A stretch of DNA of 64,000 nt from SCUD01 sp036824505. GTDB lineage: Bacteria; Pseudomonadota; Gammaproteobacteria; Steroidobacterales; Steroidobacteraceae. Of this stretch, positions 46,001-58,607 are shown piece after piece. A program made the translations under genes and the position numbers. The stretch covers positions 75,447-139,446 of the forward strand of contig DAITAA010000005.1 in NCBI GenBank assembly GCA_036824505.1, read 5' to 3'. The notes below the pieces were generated by a model. It saw nothing but the letters and a program-made list of their open reading frames with translations. It was not told the DNA's origin and did not search any database. Position 1 is the first letter of the stretch; each line of letters begins with the position of its first letter.

Positions 46001-46836
46001 GGATCTTTCCGCCGTGTTCCGACGAGCGCAAACCAGCCAAGGTTGCCCGTGCGCGAAGCCTTGCACCACAGCACATAGCGTTCCAGGGTTTCCGCGACGT
46101 CCGCCTCGCCCGCGATCGCCACAAGTCGCGCGCGCTTGGCCGCGATATCGGCCGCGAGCAGGTCGAATGACGGCAGCACGTGGCGGCTCCAGTCCTCCAC
46201 GACGATCCCTTCGAACCCGGCCGCGATGAGACCATTCCGGTAGTCCTCCGCGGACCAGAAGCCTGCTGCGGATATTTCGGTGAGCAGGGCAGCGGCATCC
46301 GGCGCCGGCATGCCGACGACGGTGAGGTCGGATATCGCGACGGTGCCGCCGGGCCGCACGACGCGCGCCGCCTCCGCGAGCGCGCGCGGCTTATCGGTCG
46401 AGAACAGCAGGGAGTCCTGGCACCAGTAGACGTCGAAACTTGCGCTGGGGAAGGGAAGAGCGTGGTAATCGGCGAACTCGTAGCGGATGCGCCCGGCGCC
46501 CTCGGCATTCCGCGTCCAGTCCGCGGCGATGGCGAGCTGGGAGCGCGCGATGTTGGTGGCGACCACGCTGGCGCCGCGCCTGGCCGCCAGATAGCGCGCC
46601 GTGCCGCCGACGCCGCAGGCCGTCTCCAGCACGTTCGCGCCCGGCGCGATGTTCGCGAGCGCTGCGAGCCGGGCGGTCGCGCGCAGCGCCGCCTCCCGGA
46701 TGTCGCCATCGCCGGCTTCCAGGAACCCCGGATGAATCTGGTCGCCATAGACCTCGAGCATGGCCCGGTACATCGGCGCGTCGTAGCGCCTGATGATCTC
46801 GGCCTGGAAGTCCTCGGCGTCAGACGTTTCGGTCAT
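45997..46836 (-). CDS. SAM-dependent methyltransferase, glycine/sarcosine methyltransferase-like
   Basis: 279 residues from ATG 46836; in-frame starts at 46869 and 46911 are possible. Class I fold: VLETACGVGGTARYLAARRGASVVATNIA (SAM loop), YHALPFPSASFDVYWCQDSLLFS and LAEAARVVRPGGTVAISD. The CGVGGTARYLA and WCQDSLLFS segments resemble sarcosine/dimethylglycine N-methyltransferases and related small-molecule N-methyltransferases. It could methylate an amine, the opposite of the demethylases nearby; other acceptors are equally possible. First gene of a four-gene operon in which every junction overlaps. Confidence 0.75.
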   Translation of the reverse strand: MTETSDAEDFQAEIIRRYDAPMYRAMLEVYGDQIHPGFLEAGDGDIREAALRATARLAALANIAPGANVLETACGVGGTARYLAARRGASVVATNIARSQLAIAADWTRNAEGAGRIRYEFADYHALPFPSASFDVYWCQDSLLFSTDKPRALAEAARVVRPGGTVAISDLTVVGMPAPDAAALLTEISAAGFWSAEDYRNGLIAAGFEGIVVEDWSRHVLPSFDLLAADIAAKRARLVAIAGEADVAETLERYVLWCKASRTGNLGWFALVGTRRKDP

Positions 46837-46995
46837 CGGAAGGGGGCTCGGCAGCGGGTAGCCGATCATGCGCGAAAGCGCCCGGGCCGTGAAGAGCCAT
46901 GGACATGGCACCAGCCACCGCCGTCATTAACCGTCGCCCGGGGTTCGCTGATACGATGCCGCGAATCATTCGGCGCATACAGGACCCGGGCCATC
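46837..46995. promoter_or_regulatory. Divergent methyltransferase / glycerol transporter control region
   Basis: 159 bases. AGGAC at 46981-46985 is a plausible ribosome site for ATG 46996. TACGAT at 46952-46957 is a possible -10 with a weak TTAACC 19 bases upstream; I would not call a promoter on this alone. No clear repressor dyad is visible. Confidence 0.3.
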
Positions 46996-48744
46996 ATGAA
47001 AAAAGAACGGCTGGCGGCTGGAATCCTCGCAATCATCCTGGCGACGGCAGGCATCACGGCAAGCCACGCCGACGTGGCGGCCGCAAAGCGATGGGTTGAT
47101 ACGGAGTTCCAGCCTTCGACGCTCTCGAAAGAGCAGCAGATGAAGGAGATGGAATGGTTCGTCAACGCCGCGAAGCCATTCAAGGGAATGGAGATCAACG
47201 TGTTGTCGGAGACGATCCCGACGCACGAATATGAATCGAAGACGCTTGCCAGAGCATTTACGGAGATCACCGGCATCAAGGTGAATCATCAAGTGCTCGG
47301 CGAAGGCGAGGTCGTGCAGGCGGTGCAGACCCAGATGCAGACCAACCGCAACCTGTATGACGCCTACATCAACGATTCCGACCTGATCGGAACGCACTCG
47401 CGCCTGCAGTCGGCGGTCAACCTGACCGACTGGATGGCCGGCGAAGGCAAGGCCGTGACGCTGCCGACGCTCGATATCAAGGATTTCATCGGCATCTCGT
47501 TCACGACCGGCCCCGACGGCAAGGTCTGGCAGTTGCCCGACCAGCAATTCGCGAACCTGTACTGGTTCCGCTACGACTGGTTCAAGCGGCCGGACCTCAG
47601 GAAGCGGTTCAAGGAGAAGTACGGTTACGAGCTTGGCGTGCCGGTGAACTGGTCCGCCTACGAGGACATCGCGGATTTCTTCAGTAACCAGGTGAAGCAG
47701 ATCGACGGCAAGCGCATCTACGGGCATATGGACTACGGCAAGCGGGCGCCGGATCTCGGCTGGCGCATGACCGATGCCTGGCTGTCGATGGCCGGCGCGA
47801 GTTCCAGGGGCCTGCCCAATGGCCGCCCGATCGACGAATGGGGCATCCGGATGGAGAAGGGCTCCTGCAATCCGGCCGGCGCGTCGGTTTCTCGGGGCGG
47901 CGAGACCAATGGTCCGGCCGCGGTATATGCAATCGCGAAGTGGGACGAATGGCTGCGCAAATACGCGCCGCCCGGCGCGGCCGACTACGATTTCTACCAG
48001 TCACTGCCGGCGCTGTCGCAGGGCAATGTCGCGCAGCAGATCTTCTGGTACACGGCCTTCACTTCGGAGATGGTCAGGCCAAGAAAGGACGGCAACAACA
48101 CCGTCGACGACAAGGGCATGCCGCTGTGGCGCATGGCGCCGTCGCCACACGGGCCGTACTGGCAGGAGGGCATGAAGCTCGGCTATCAGGATGCGGGTTC
48201 ATGGACGCTGCTGAAGTCCACGCCGCTCGACCGGCGCAAGGCAGCGTGGCTCTACGCGCAATTCACCGTCTCGAAGACGGTGGACGTGAAGAAGAGCCAG
48301 GTCGGGCTGACATTCATCCGCGACAGCACGATCCGGCACAAGTCCTTCACCGATCGCGCGCCGAAGCTCGGCGGTCTGGTCGAGTTCTACCGCTCGCCCG
48401 ATCGCGTGCTGTGGACGCCGACCGGCATCAACGTGCCCGACTATCCCAAGCTCGCGCAGCTCTGGTGGCAGAACATCGGGGAGGTCAACTCCGGTGCTTC
48501 CACGGCGCAGCAGGCAATGGACCACCTCGCCGAGGAAATGGACGACGTGATGGCACGCATGCAGTCGGCCGATGAGAGGGCGAAGACCTACGGCGGCTGC
48601 GGCCCACGGCTGAACAAGCCGAAGGACCCCAAGCTGTGGCTGGGCAAGCCCGACGGCCCGAAGGCCAGGCTCGCCAACGAGAAGCCCAGGGGCCAGACCA
48701 TTGACTACGACGAGCTGGTGAAGCGCTGGGCGGCGAAGCCCTGA
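46996..48744 (+). CDS. glpV: Glycerol-type ABC transporter, solute-binding protein
   Basis: 582 residues. A signal peptide (ILAIILATAGITASHA) is followed by a large cluster D-like binding protein: INVLSETIPTHEYESKTLARAFTEITGIKV, QQFANLYWFRYDWFKRPDLRKRF and GWRMTDAWLSMAGASSRGLPNG. The long C-terminus and the gene order (binding protein, two ATPases, two permeases, DUF2160 protein) match the GlpV protein of the rhizobial glycerol transporter glpSTPQUV. It captures glycerol in the periplasm. ATG 46996 is the only start that leaves a signal peptide. Confidence 0.86.
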   Translation: MKKERLAAGILAIILATAGITASHADVAAAKRWVDTEFQPSTLSKEQQMKEMEWFVNAAKPFKGMEINVLSETIPTHEYESKTLARAFTEITGIKVNHQVLGEGEVVQAVQTQMQTNRNLYDAYINDSDLIGTHSRLQSAVNLTDWMAGEGKAVTLPTLDIKDFIGISFTTGPDGKVWQLPDQQFANLYWFRYDWFKRPDLRKRFKEKYGYELGVPVNWSAYEDIADFFSNQVKQIDGKRIYGHMDYGKRAPDLGWRMTDAWLSMAGASSRGLPNGRPIDEWGIRMEKGSCNPAGASVSRGGETNGPAAVYAIAKWDEWLRKYAPPGAADYDFYQSLPALSQGNVAQQIFWYTAFTSEMVRPRKDGNNTVDDKGMPLWRMAPSPHGPYWQEGMKLGYQDAGSWTLLKSTPLDRRKAAWLYAQFTVSKTVDVKKSQVGLTFIRDSTIRHKSFTDRAPKLGGLVEFYRSPDRVLWTPTGINVPDYPKLAQLWWQNIGEVNSGASTAQQAMDHLAEEMDDVMARMQSADERAKTYGGCGPRLNKPKDPKLWLGKPDGPKARLANEKPRGQTIDYDELVKRWAAKP

Positions 48745-48754
48745 CGATACTTCC

Positions 48755-49840
48755 GTGACCCGACCAGTCGAACTGCGCGGCGTCGAACTGCGGGTAGATG
48801 GGCAGACGCACATCCACCCGGTCGACGTCACACTCGCACCGCAGGGATTCAACATCCTGCTCGGACCGACCCTCGCCGGCAAGACCACGTTGATGCGACT
48901 GATGGCGGGCCTGCTGAAGCCCACAGCGGGCGAGGTCTGGTTTGACGGACGCAATGTGACCGGGGTGCCGGTGCGTGCGCGCGGTGTGGCGATGGTGTAT
49001 CAGCAGTTCATCAATTACGGGCACCTGACAGTCTTCGAGAACATCGCCTCGCCGCTTCGGGTTGCGCGCGCCAGCGGCGCCGAAATCAAGGCGAAGGTCG
49101 GGCGCATTGCCGAGCTGCTGCAGTTGTCGCCGCTGCTGGATCGGCGACCGGGAGAATTATCCGGTGGACAGCAGCAGCGCACGGCGCTTGCGCGCGCATT
49201 GGTCAAGGATGCCGGTCTCGTGCTGCTCGACGAACCGCTCGCCAATCTCGACTACAAGCTGCGTGAGGCGCTTCGCGACGAGTTGCCGCGCGTGTTCGCC
49301 GATCGGGATTGTACGGTGGTTTACGCCACGACAGAGCCCGCCGAGGCGCTGCTCCTCGGCGGCCACACGGCGACCATCCACGAGGGCAGGATCACCCAGT
49401 TCGGCGCGACCCCGGATGTCTACCGCCGGCCCGCCCACTTGCTGGCCGCGCGGGCCTTCTCCGATCCACCGATGAACTGCGCGCCGGTCCTGAAGCGCGG
49501 CGGACGCTTCGAGCTGGCCGATGTGACTTCCTGGCCGGCCGGCCGCGGACTCGCACAGCTGGTTGATGGCCCGTACACGATTGGCCTGCGACCGCATCGC
49601 GTGCAGCCGCTGGCCGGCGGCGCGGATGACGCAATCAAGGTCGTGGGACGCGTGGCAATCGCCGAGATCAGCGGCTCGGAAAGCGTCGTGCATTTCGACC
49701 TGCACGGACACACCTGGGTGTCGCAGTCGCACGGTGTCCTCGGATTCGACGTCGGCGCAACTGCGGAATTCAGCCTCGACGTTTCGCGAGCCCTTTATTT
49801 TGCCCCCGACGGGCGCTGTGTCGGTTCGGCGGAAGACTGA
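48755..49840 (+). CDS. glpS: Glycerol-type ABC transporter, ATP-binding protein 1
   Basis: 361 residues from GTG 48755, 10 bases after the binding-protein gene. MalK-like ATPase: Walker A in GPTLAGKTTLMR, Q-loop VYQQFINYGHLTVF, canonical signature LSGGQQQRTALARAL, Walker B LVLLDEPLANLDYKLRE. The H-loop position reads TTEPAEAL, lacking the usual His (normally THD). The C-terminal TOBE-like domain (about 245-355) is present. It pairs with the second ATPase, so the two ATP sites are probably unequal. Confidence 0.87.
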   Translation: MTRPVELRGVELRVDGQTHIHPVDVTLAPQGFNILLGPTLAGKTTLMRLMAGLLKPTAGEVWFDGRNVTGVPVRARGVAMVYQQFINYGHLTVFENIASPLRVARASGAEIKAKVGRIAELLQLSPLLDRRPGELSGGQQQRTALARALVKDAGLVLLDEPLANLDYKLREALRDELPRVFADRDCTVVYATTEPAEALLLGGHTATIHEGRITQFGATPDVYRRPAHLLAARAFSDPPMNCAPVLKRGGRFELADVTSWPAGRGLAQLVDGPYTIGLRPHRVQPLAGGADDAIKVVGRVAIAEISGSESVVHFDLHGHTWVSQSHGVLGFDVGATAEFSLDVSRALYFAPDGRCVGSAED

Positions 49841-49848
49841 GAACGCCA

Positions 49849-50924
49849 ATGGCGCGCATCAGCCTGAAGAATCTGCGCCACAGCTACCGTCCGGATCCAG
49901 CTGCGGAATCCGACTGGGCGCTGAAGCGGTTCGAGCTGACATTCCCGGACGGCAGTGCCAACGCGCTGCTGGGACCGTCCGGCTGCGGCAAGACGACGCT
50001 GCTGAGCATCATTTCCGGTCTGCTGAAGCCGAGCGAGGGATCGGTCTGGTTCGACGACCGCGACGTCACGTTGCTCACACCCGACGCGCGCGACATCGCG
50101 CAGGTGTTCCAGTTCCCGGTTGTCTACGACACGATGACCGTGTACGACAATCTCGCCTTTCCATTGCGAAATCGCGGCATGCCGCGCGATGCCGTCGACC
50201 GTCGCGTGCGCGAGACCGCCAGCCTGCTGGACCTCGACGGCATGCTGGACCGCAGGGCGTCCGGACTGACCGCCGACGGCAAGCAGAAGATTTCGCTCGG
50301 GCGCGGGCTGGTGCGCTCCGACGTCAACGTCATCATGTTCGACGAGCCATTGACGGTGATCGATCCGGAGCTGAAGTGGCGGCTGCGTTCCAAGCTGAAG
50401 GAACTGCACCGCCGGCTCGGCATCACGATGATCTACGTGACGCACGACCAGACCGAGGCGCTGACATTCGCCGACAACGTCATCGTGATGAACGAAGGCA
50501 TCGTGGTTCAGGCAGGAACGCCGGTCGACCTGTTCGAGCGGCCACAGCATACCTTTGTCGGGCATTTCATCGGTTCGCCGGGCATGAACCTGCTGCCGGC
50601 GACATTTGACAGTGGCGTGGCGCGCTTTGCCGGGCACGCAGTGCAGACCGCCGCCCTGCCCGGCAGCGTTCCTGCGGGCGCGCAACTGCAGATCGGCGTG
50701 CGGCCGGAGTTCGTCTCATTTGCCGGAACCGGCATCCCTGTGGCCATCGAAAAAGTAGCGGATGCCGGGCGCTACCGCGTGGTTGAGACACGGCACGGGC
50801 AGTCCAGCATCCGGCTGCTGGTGGGCGAGGATATGCCGCTGCCTTCGGAGCGAGCGTTCCTGCGATTCGATCCTTCGTTCACTTACCTGTACGCCGATGG
50901 ATGGCGCCAGGGCGGGGAGCCCGG

Positions 50925-50928
<4 letters not shown>
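49849..50928 (+). CDS. glpT: Glycerol-type ABC transporter, ATP-binding protein 2
   Basis: 359 residues. Walker A GPSGCGKTT, Q-loop VFQFPVVYDTMTV, Walker B NVIMFDEPLTVIDPEL and H-loop THDQTEAL are intact. The signature motif is degenerate: LTADGKQKISLGRGLVR in place of LSGGQ. The partner ATPase has the reverse pattern (good signature, missing H-loop His), so only one composite site would be fully canonical. The symbol follows the rhizobial glpSTPQUV naming, not the glycerol-3-phosphate antiporter GlpT. It overlaps the permease start by ATGA. Confidence 0.86.
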
Positions 50929-51791
<863 letters not shown>

Positions 51792-51819
51792 TGAATCCTC
51801 GGCCTGCAGGACTGCGGCT

Positions 51820-52619
<800 letters not shown>

Positions 52620-52620
<1 letters not shown>

Positions 52621-52922
52621 TGGACACGGCAATGGAACCCGGCGCGCTCGACTGGATGGCCTGGACCTGGCAGACGGCGGCCTTCTTCGGCTTCATCGCT
52701 GCAATGCTGGTCGTGATGACGGTCTGGGAGCTGCGTTCGCCGGGCGGCAACCCGCGCCGCGGCGTATTCGGCATCGACACGACGCGTGGCGACCGGCTGT
52801 TCGTATCGCTGCTGGCGGCGGCGTTCATCCACCTGCTGTGGCTCGCGTTCATCGGCATGCCGCTGTGGCCCGCGACACTCGTGTCGGCAGTTGTTGCGGT
52901 CCTGATATTCCGCTACGTCTGA
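52620..52922 (+). CDS. glpU: DUF2160 membrane protein of the glycerol transporter locus
   Basis: 100 residues with three hydrophobic segments. LDWMAWTWQTAAFFGFIAAM, MTVWELRSPGG and TTRGDRLFVSLLAAAFIHLLWL are the DUF2160 pattern. Known: this small protein accompanies the glycerol ABC genes in rhizobia (GlpU); its role is not established. Its presence is the strongest reason to call the cluster glycerol-specific rather than a generic sugar transporter. It converges with phoD after 10 bases. Confidence 0.86.
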
Positions 52923-52932
52923 CGGCCGCGAC

Positions 52933-54099
52933 CTAGCCCAGGCTGGCCAGTCCGATCTTCCACGACATCCGGGTCTTGCCGGCGGCGTCGACGATGCCGA
53001 GTGTCAGCTGAGTTTCCGCCCCCCGCCAGTCGATGTCGACGAGGCCGAAGTTGACCTCGCGCAGCACATCGCTCACGCGATTGGCATTGGGCGGAATGAC
53101 CGGCCAGACTTCGGTGAGTCCGCTGGAAGTCAGGTCCCACAGCGTGTAGGGAACATTGATGTCGAGCTTCGACATCTCGGCGTAGTGGGTGTCGCCGCTG
53201 AGGAACAGCACGCCTTTCGCGTTCTTGCGGCGGATCAGATCGATGAGCCGCTGGTGATCGCGCGCGTAATTGATCCAGGCTTCCCAGCCGGGGAAATCGG
53301 CGAGGACCTGCAGGCTGGACCCGATCAGGCGCAGTTCCGCAGGCACCTCGAGCTGCCGTTCGAGCCACTGCCACTGCCGCTCGCCGAGCATCGTGGCCTG
53401 CCGGTCGGGATTTCGCGCATACGGCCCCGGGACAGGCAGTCCCGCGGTCTCCTTGCCCTCGGCCCATTCCTTGTAATCGTTGCCCGCGAGGTCGAGCGTC
53501 AGGATCGGCGTGCGGTTGTAGCGCAGGTCCGGCAGGATCACCTGCACGCGCTTGCCTGGCGGGCCGAAGACATACGATGCGTAAACACCGTCGCGGTCCC
53601 GGCGCGGCGATCCGGAGGGCTCTTCCCAGAAGTCGAGGAAGATCTGCCGCGACTCCTCCTTGAGCGGGTAGTCGCCGCCCGCATCGTTCTCGCCGAAATC
53701 ATGGTCATCCCAGACCGCGACGACGGGAGTCGTCGCGCGCAACTTCGCGAAGCCCGTCTGTGCGGCGAATTGCGCGTACTTTGCACGCAGCACAGACATG
53801 TCGCGCGTGTCCCCGTAGATATTGTCGCCAAGGAACATGAACAGGTCGCATCGGCTCGCATTGATCGCGTCCCAGATCGGCTGGGACTTTCCCTCGTTCG
53901 CGCAGGACCCGAATCCGATGCGCGCCAGCGCGCGTCCAAGCGCCGGATGCGGGTCCGACGGAGGCGGGCTGATGGCCGCACCGGGGACCGCGGCAGTCAG
54001 CGCGCAGCCTGATGCCCCACCGAGGGCGGCCAGACTCGCGAGTGCGATCGACTGGCGGAGCAATAGCCGCCGAGCGGGATCGTGGTTCTGCTGGCTCAT
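52933..54099 (-). CDS. phoD: Alkaline phosphatase D-like phosphodiesterase (PhoD)
   Basis: 388 residues from ATG 54099, whose ATGA overlaps the EamA stop. The N-terminus RRLLLRQSIALASLAALGGASGC looks like a Tat signal with a lipobox Cys, so an exported lipoprotein is likely. PhoD metal motifs are in order: IGFGSCAN, FLGDNIYGD, VWDDHDFGENDAGG and LFLSGDTHYAEM. PhoD enzymes use Ca/Fe to release phosphate from mono- and diesters, including phospholipid-derived ones. Tat genes are encoded 4 kb away. With the other phosphoesterase it gives the region two exported phosphate-releasing enzymes. Confidence 0.9.
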   Translation of the reverse strand: MSQQNHDPARRLLLRQSIALASLAALGGASGCALTAAVPGAAISPPPSDPHPALGRALARIGFGSCANEGKSQPIWDAINASRCDLFMFLGDNIYGDTRDMSVLRAKYAQFAAQTGFAKLRATTPVVAVWDDHDFGENDAGGDYPLKEESRQIFLDFWEEPSGSPRRDRDGVYASYVFGPPGKRVQVILPDLRYNRTPILTLDLAGNDYKEWAEGKETAGLPVPGPYARNPDRQATMLGERQWQWLERQLEVPAELRLIGSSLQVLADFPGWEAWINYARDHQRLIDLIRRKNAKGVLFLSGDTHYAEMSKLDINVPYTLWDLTSSGLTEVWPVIPPNANRVSDVLREVNFGLVDIDWRGAETQLTLGIVDAAGKTRMSWKIGLASLG

Positions 54100-55010
54100 C
54101 TTGTGGCTGTACTCCTCGGCATCGGTCTCAGATATCCGGTCACCAGCGCAATGCCCAACAGTATCACTAACATTCCGGTGATTTGTAGCCAGGAAAGCGT
54201 CTCGTCCAGCACCAGCCAACCGACCAGTGCCGCCACGGCCGGACACACATAACCGTAGGAACCGATCACGACCGGTGTCGTATGTACGGTGAGCCAGGCA
54301 TACGCGGAATAGGCCAGGCAGGAGCTCAGCAGCGTCAGCCAAAGGATTGCGGCGATCGCGCGCGGCGTCCATTGAAGCGCGAACGGCTCGCCGGCGGCCG
54401 TGCCGGCCGCGAGCAGACCCATGCCACCCACCAGCATCTGTAGTGCCGTGAACATCAGCGGCGTGTTGGCCGCGCCGGCATTGCGGTAGTAGATCGTGCC
54501 CAGCGACCAGCTCAGGCAGCCGAGCAGGATCAGGAGCTGCCAGCCGAGTCCGGCCAAGTGAAATCCACCCTTCGGCGCGAGCACCAGCAGCACGCCGATG
54601 AGCCCCACGATCAGCCCGAGCCGCGCCGCGCCGGAAAGCTGGCTGCGACGTCGGCCGAAGGTGCCGAGCCAGGCGATCCACAACGCAGGTGTCGCATTCA
54701 ATAGTGCGGCCGTATTGGACTGGACGAACTGCATCGCGATCATGTGGCAGGCATTGCTGAAGAGCACCGACAGGAAACTCATCGCGAGCACATGCCACAG
54801 CTCGATGCGCGTGAACACCGGCGGGCCGGAATGCCACCAGGCAAAGGTCATCAACAACAGCCCCGCAGCAGAGAAGCGCAGGCCCGCGGCGATCAACGGC
54901 GGCTCGTCGGTCACCAGGATCTTGCCTGCGAGGAAGCTCGATCCCCAGACGAGATAGATGACCGCGAGTGCGATCGCGAGCCTGGACTTAGGTGCGTAGG
55001 TTTCGCTCAT
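54096..55010 (-). CDS. EamA/DMT-family transporter
   Basis: 304 residues, ten predicted transmembrane helices in two EamA repeats. LAIALAVIYLVWGSSFLAGK and the second-repeat start LAGLGWQLLILLGCLSWSLGTI are typical of the YedA-like drug/metabolite exporter branch. Substrate unknown. The ATG at 55010 directly abuts a long hairpin (55011-55056) that covers its expected ribosome site, so initiation may be unusual or regulated. Confidence 0.84.
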   Translation of the reverse strand: MSETYAPKSRLAIALAVIYLVWGSSFLAGKILVTDEPPLIAAGLRFSAAGLLLMTFAWWHSGPPVFTRIELWHVLAMSFLSVLFSNACHMIAMQFVQSNTAALLNATPALWIAWLGTFGRRRSQLSGAARLGLIVGLIGVLLVLAPKGGFHLAGLGWQLLILLGCLSWSLGTIYYRNAGAANTPLMFTALQMLVGGMGLLAAGTAAGEPFALQWTPRAIAAILWLTLLSSCLAYSAYAWLTVHTTPVVIGSYGYVCPAVAALVGWLVLDETLSWLQITGMLVILLGIALVTGYLRPMPRSTATR

Positions 55011-55056
55011 AAAAGGGGACGCGCCCCTTTTTCGAAAAAGGGGTGCGTCCCCTTTT
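55011..55056. repeat. Near-perfect 46-base inverted repeat between OPT and EamA genes
   Basis: Two 23-base arms (55011-55033 and 55034-55056) are reverse complements with a single mismatch and no spacer. Each arm begins AAAAGGGGACGC and has an inner CCCCTTTTTC that can also pair locally, so a cruciform or two nested hairpins are possible. It fills the whole gap between two same-strand genes, touching the OPT stop and the EamA start. It resembles a dispersed REP-type element or a terminator (the minus-strand RNA has a U-rich arm). No second copy is seen in the window. Confidence 0.85.
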
Positions 55057-56984
55057 CAGCGGCGCGCTCCGCGCGTCGCCATCCGATGCAGCCACCAGCC
55101 CATCAGGGCGAGTGCCGCGATGCCGGCCCATTGCCCCGGCTGCACCGAGGCTGCGACCGCAAGCACGTCGGCATTGCCGCTTGCCACGATGGGAATCGCG
55201 ATCAGCACGCCGATGATCGCCTCGCCGGCGATCAGGCCAGCGGAGAACAGCAGTCCGTTCTGCTTCAGCAGTTCCGGATCCGCATTCGGGCTCCGTCGCC
55301 TGTGCCAGCGCGTGGCGAGTTCCGCAATCAGGCCGCCCACGAAGATCGGCGTCGAAAGTTCGAGTGGCAGGTAAATTCCGACTGCAACAGCGAGCACAGG
55401 CGAACGCCAGCTCGAACCCTTGCGGCGCAGGTATTCATCCAGCGTGATGGTGATCGCGCCGACCACGGCACCGATCGCGACCATGTTCCAGGGAAGCCCA
55501 TTGCCAAAGATGCCGCTCGCGACGGACGCCATCAGCATCGCCTGCGGTGCGGCGAGCGCCTTGGCGCCCGGAAACGCCGGTGTCCCGATGCCATAGGCAT
55601 GGAGCAGCAGGTTCAGCACGGGGGCCATCACCGCGGCGCTCGCCAGCGCGCCGATGCCGAGCATCACCTGCTGGCGCCACGGCGTGGCGCCGATCAGCTG
55701 GCCCGCCTTGAGATCCTGCAGGTTGTCGCCGGCGATGGCGGCGGCATTGCAGATCACGGCGCCGATCATGATCGCGGCGACCGGCCCGACGGTGGAGCCC
55801 TTGCCCATGATGCCGAGCAGGATCAATGACGCGAACAGGATCGTGGAGATCGTGATGCCGGATACCGGGTTGTTGGAGGAGCCGACCAGGCCTGCCATGT
55901 AGCCGCTGACCGACGAGAACACGAAGCCGGCGATCACCATGATGACGGCCATCGTCAGCGCAATGCCGAGACTGCCGACGACGACGTAGTACAACGCGAA
56001 CAGCGGCAGCACGAACAGCACGATGCCGGAGAGGATCATGCCCATCGGCAGGTCGCGTTCGGTATCCGGAATGTCCGCGCCGGCGGCGCCGCGCAGGTTC
56101 AGGCCCGTCTTGACGCCGGACAGCAGGGACTTGCGCAGTGACCACAGCGACCACAACCCGCCGATCAGCATCGCGCCGACGCCGATGAAGCGGATCTGTC
56201 GGCTCCAGATCAGGTAGGCCGCGTCCCCCGCCGAAAGCCCGACGAGATCGGCCGCAAGTACCGGGTCGTGGCCGGCCATGAACGTGTTGTACCAGGGGAT
56301 GAAGAGCCACCATGAGAGCGCGCCGCCGGAGAGCATCAACAGGCCGATGTTCAGGCCGACGATATAACCGACGCCCAGCAATGCCGGCGACAGGCTGATG
56401 CCGAAGAACCCGATCGTGCGCTCGCCAAAGTATCGCGAGATGATGAAAGACTCCGGCGACAGCTTCAGCCCGGACAGTGCGAACTTGAAGAGCGCCGCAG
56501 CGCCGGCCGCGAGGGACAGCGATATCACGCCGCGGCCCGGGTCCACGCTGACCTTCAGCACTTCGGCGGTCGCCACGCCTTCCGGAAACTGCAGCTTCTG
56601 GTCCAGGATCAGCGTGCGGCGCAGTGGCACCGAGAACAGCACCCCAAGCAGTCCGCCGAGGCCGGCGATAGCCAGCACCCACCAGTAGTCGAAGTCGGTC
56701 CAGTGGCCCATGATCACGAGCGCCGGGATCGTGAAGATCGTGCCGGCCGCGATCGAAGAACCGGCGGAGGCGCCGGTGGCAACGATGTTGTTCTCGAGGA
56801 TGCTGGAGCGGCCGAGCAAACGCAGCACGCCCATCGATACGACCGCCGCGGGGATCGCTGTTGCAACGGTGAGGCCGGCAAAAAGGCCCAGGTAAGCGTT
56901 TGCTGCCGCGAGCAGGACGGTCAGGATCAGCGACAGGATGATGGCGCGGGCGGTCAGCTGCCGTGCCGAGTCGGCTGGTGTCAT
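55056..56984 (-). CDS. OPT-family oligopeptide transporter
   Basis: 642 residues, about 15 transmembrane helices. LLAAANAYLGLFAGLTVATAIPAAV and SSILENNIVATGASAGSSIAAG are the opening blocks of the bacterial OPT family, and SNNPVSGITISTILFASLI is a later family block. Members carry small peptides or peptide-like metal chelates. It is encoded downstream of a POT peptide transporter on the same strand, with 96 bases between them. Confidence 0.87.
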   Translation of the reverse strand: MTPADSARQLTARAIILSLILTVLLAAANAYLGLFAGLTVATAIPAAVVSMGVLRLLGRSSILENNIVATGASAGSSIAAGTIFTIPALVIMGHWTDFDYWWVLAIAGLGGLLGVLFSVPLRRTLILDQKLQFPEGVATAEVLKVSVDPGRGVISLSLAAGAAALFKFALSGLKLSPESFIISRYFGERTIGFFGISLSPALLGVGYIVGLNIGLLMLSGGALSWWLFIPWYNTFMAGHDPVLAADLVGLSAGDAAYLIWSRQIRFIGVGAMLIGGLWSLWSLRKSLLSGVKTGLNLRGAAGADIPDTERDLPMGMILSGIVLFVLPLFALYYVVVGSLGIALTMAVIMVIAGFVFSSVSGYMAGLVGSSNNPVSGITISTILFASLILLGIMGKGSTVGPVAAIMIGAVICNAAAIAGDNLQDLKAGQLIGATPWRQQVMLGIGALASAAVMAPVLNLLLHAYGIGTPAFPGAKALAAPQAMLMASVASGIFGNGLPWNMVAIGAVVGAITITLDEYLRRKGSSWRSPVLAVAVGIYLPLELSTPIFVGGLIAELATRWHRRRSPNADPELLKQNGLLFSAGLIAGEAIIGVLIAIPIVASGNADVLAVAASVQPGQWAGIAALALMGWWLHRMATRGARR

Positions 56985-57080
56985 CTTGAGTTCCTTCTTG
57001 CTACCAACCGCATCGGCCGCCGTAACCGGCGATGGCGCCAGCGATGCATGGCACGCAGGCGTAGCGCAGTGGGGAATTGG

Positions 57081-58556
<1,476 letters not shown>

Positions 58557-58607
58557 GTTTCTTTTACTCCAGAGCCCGGCGAGTCTCGGCGATATTGCGG
58601 TGCAACA

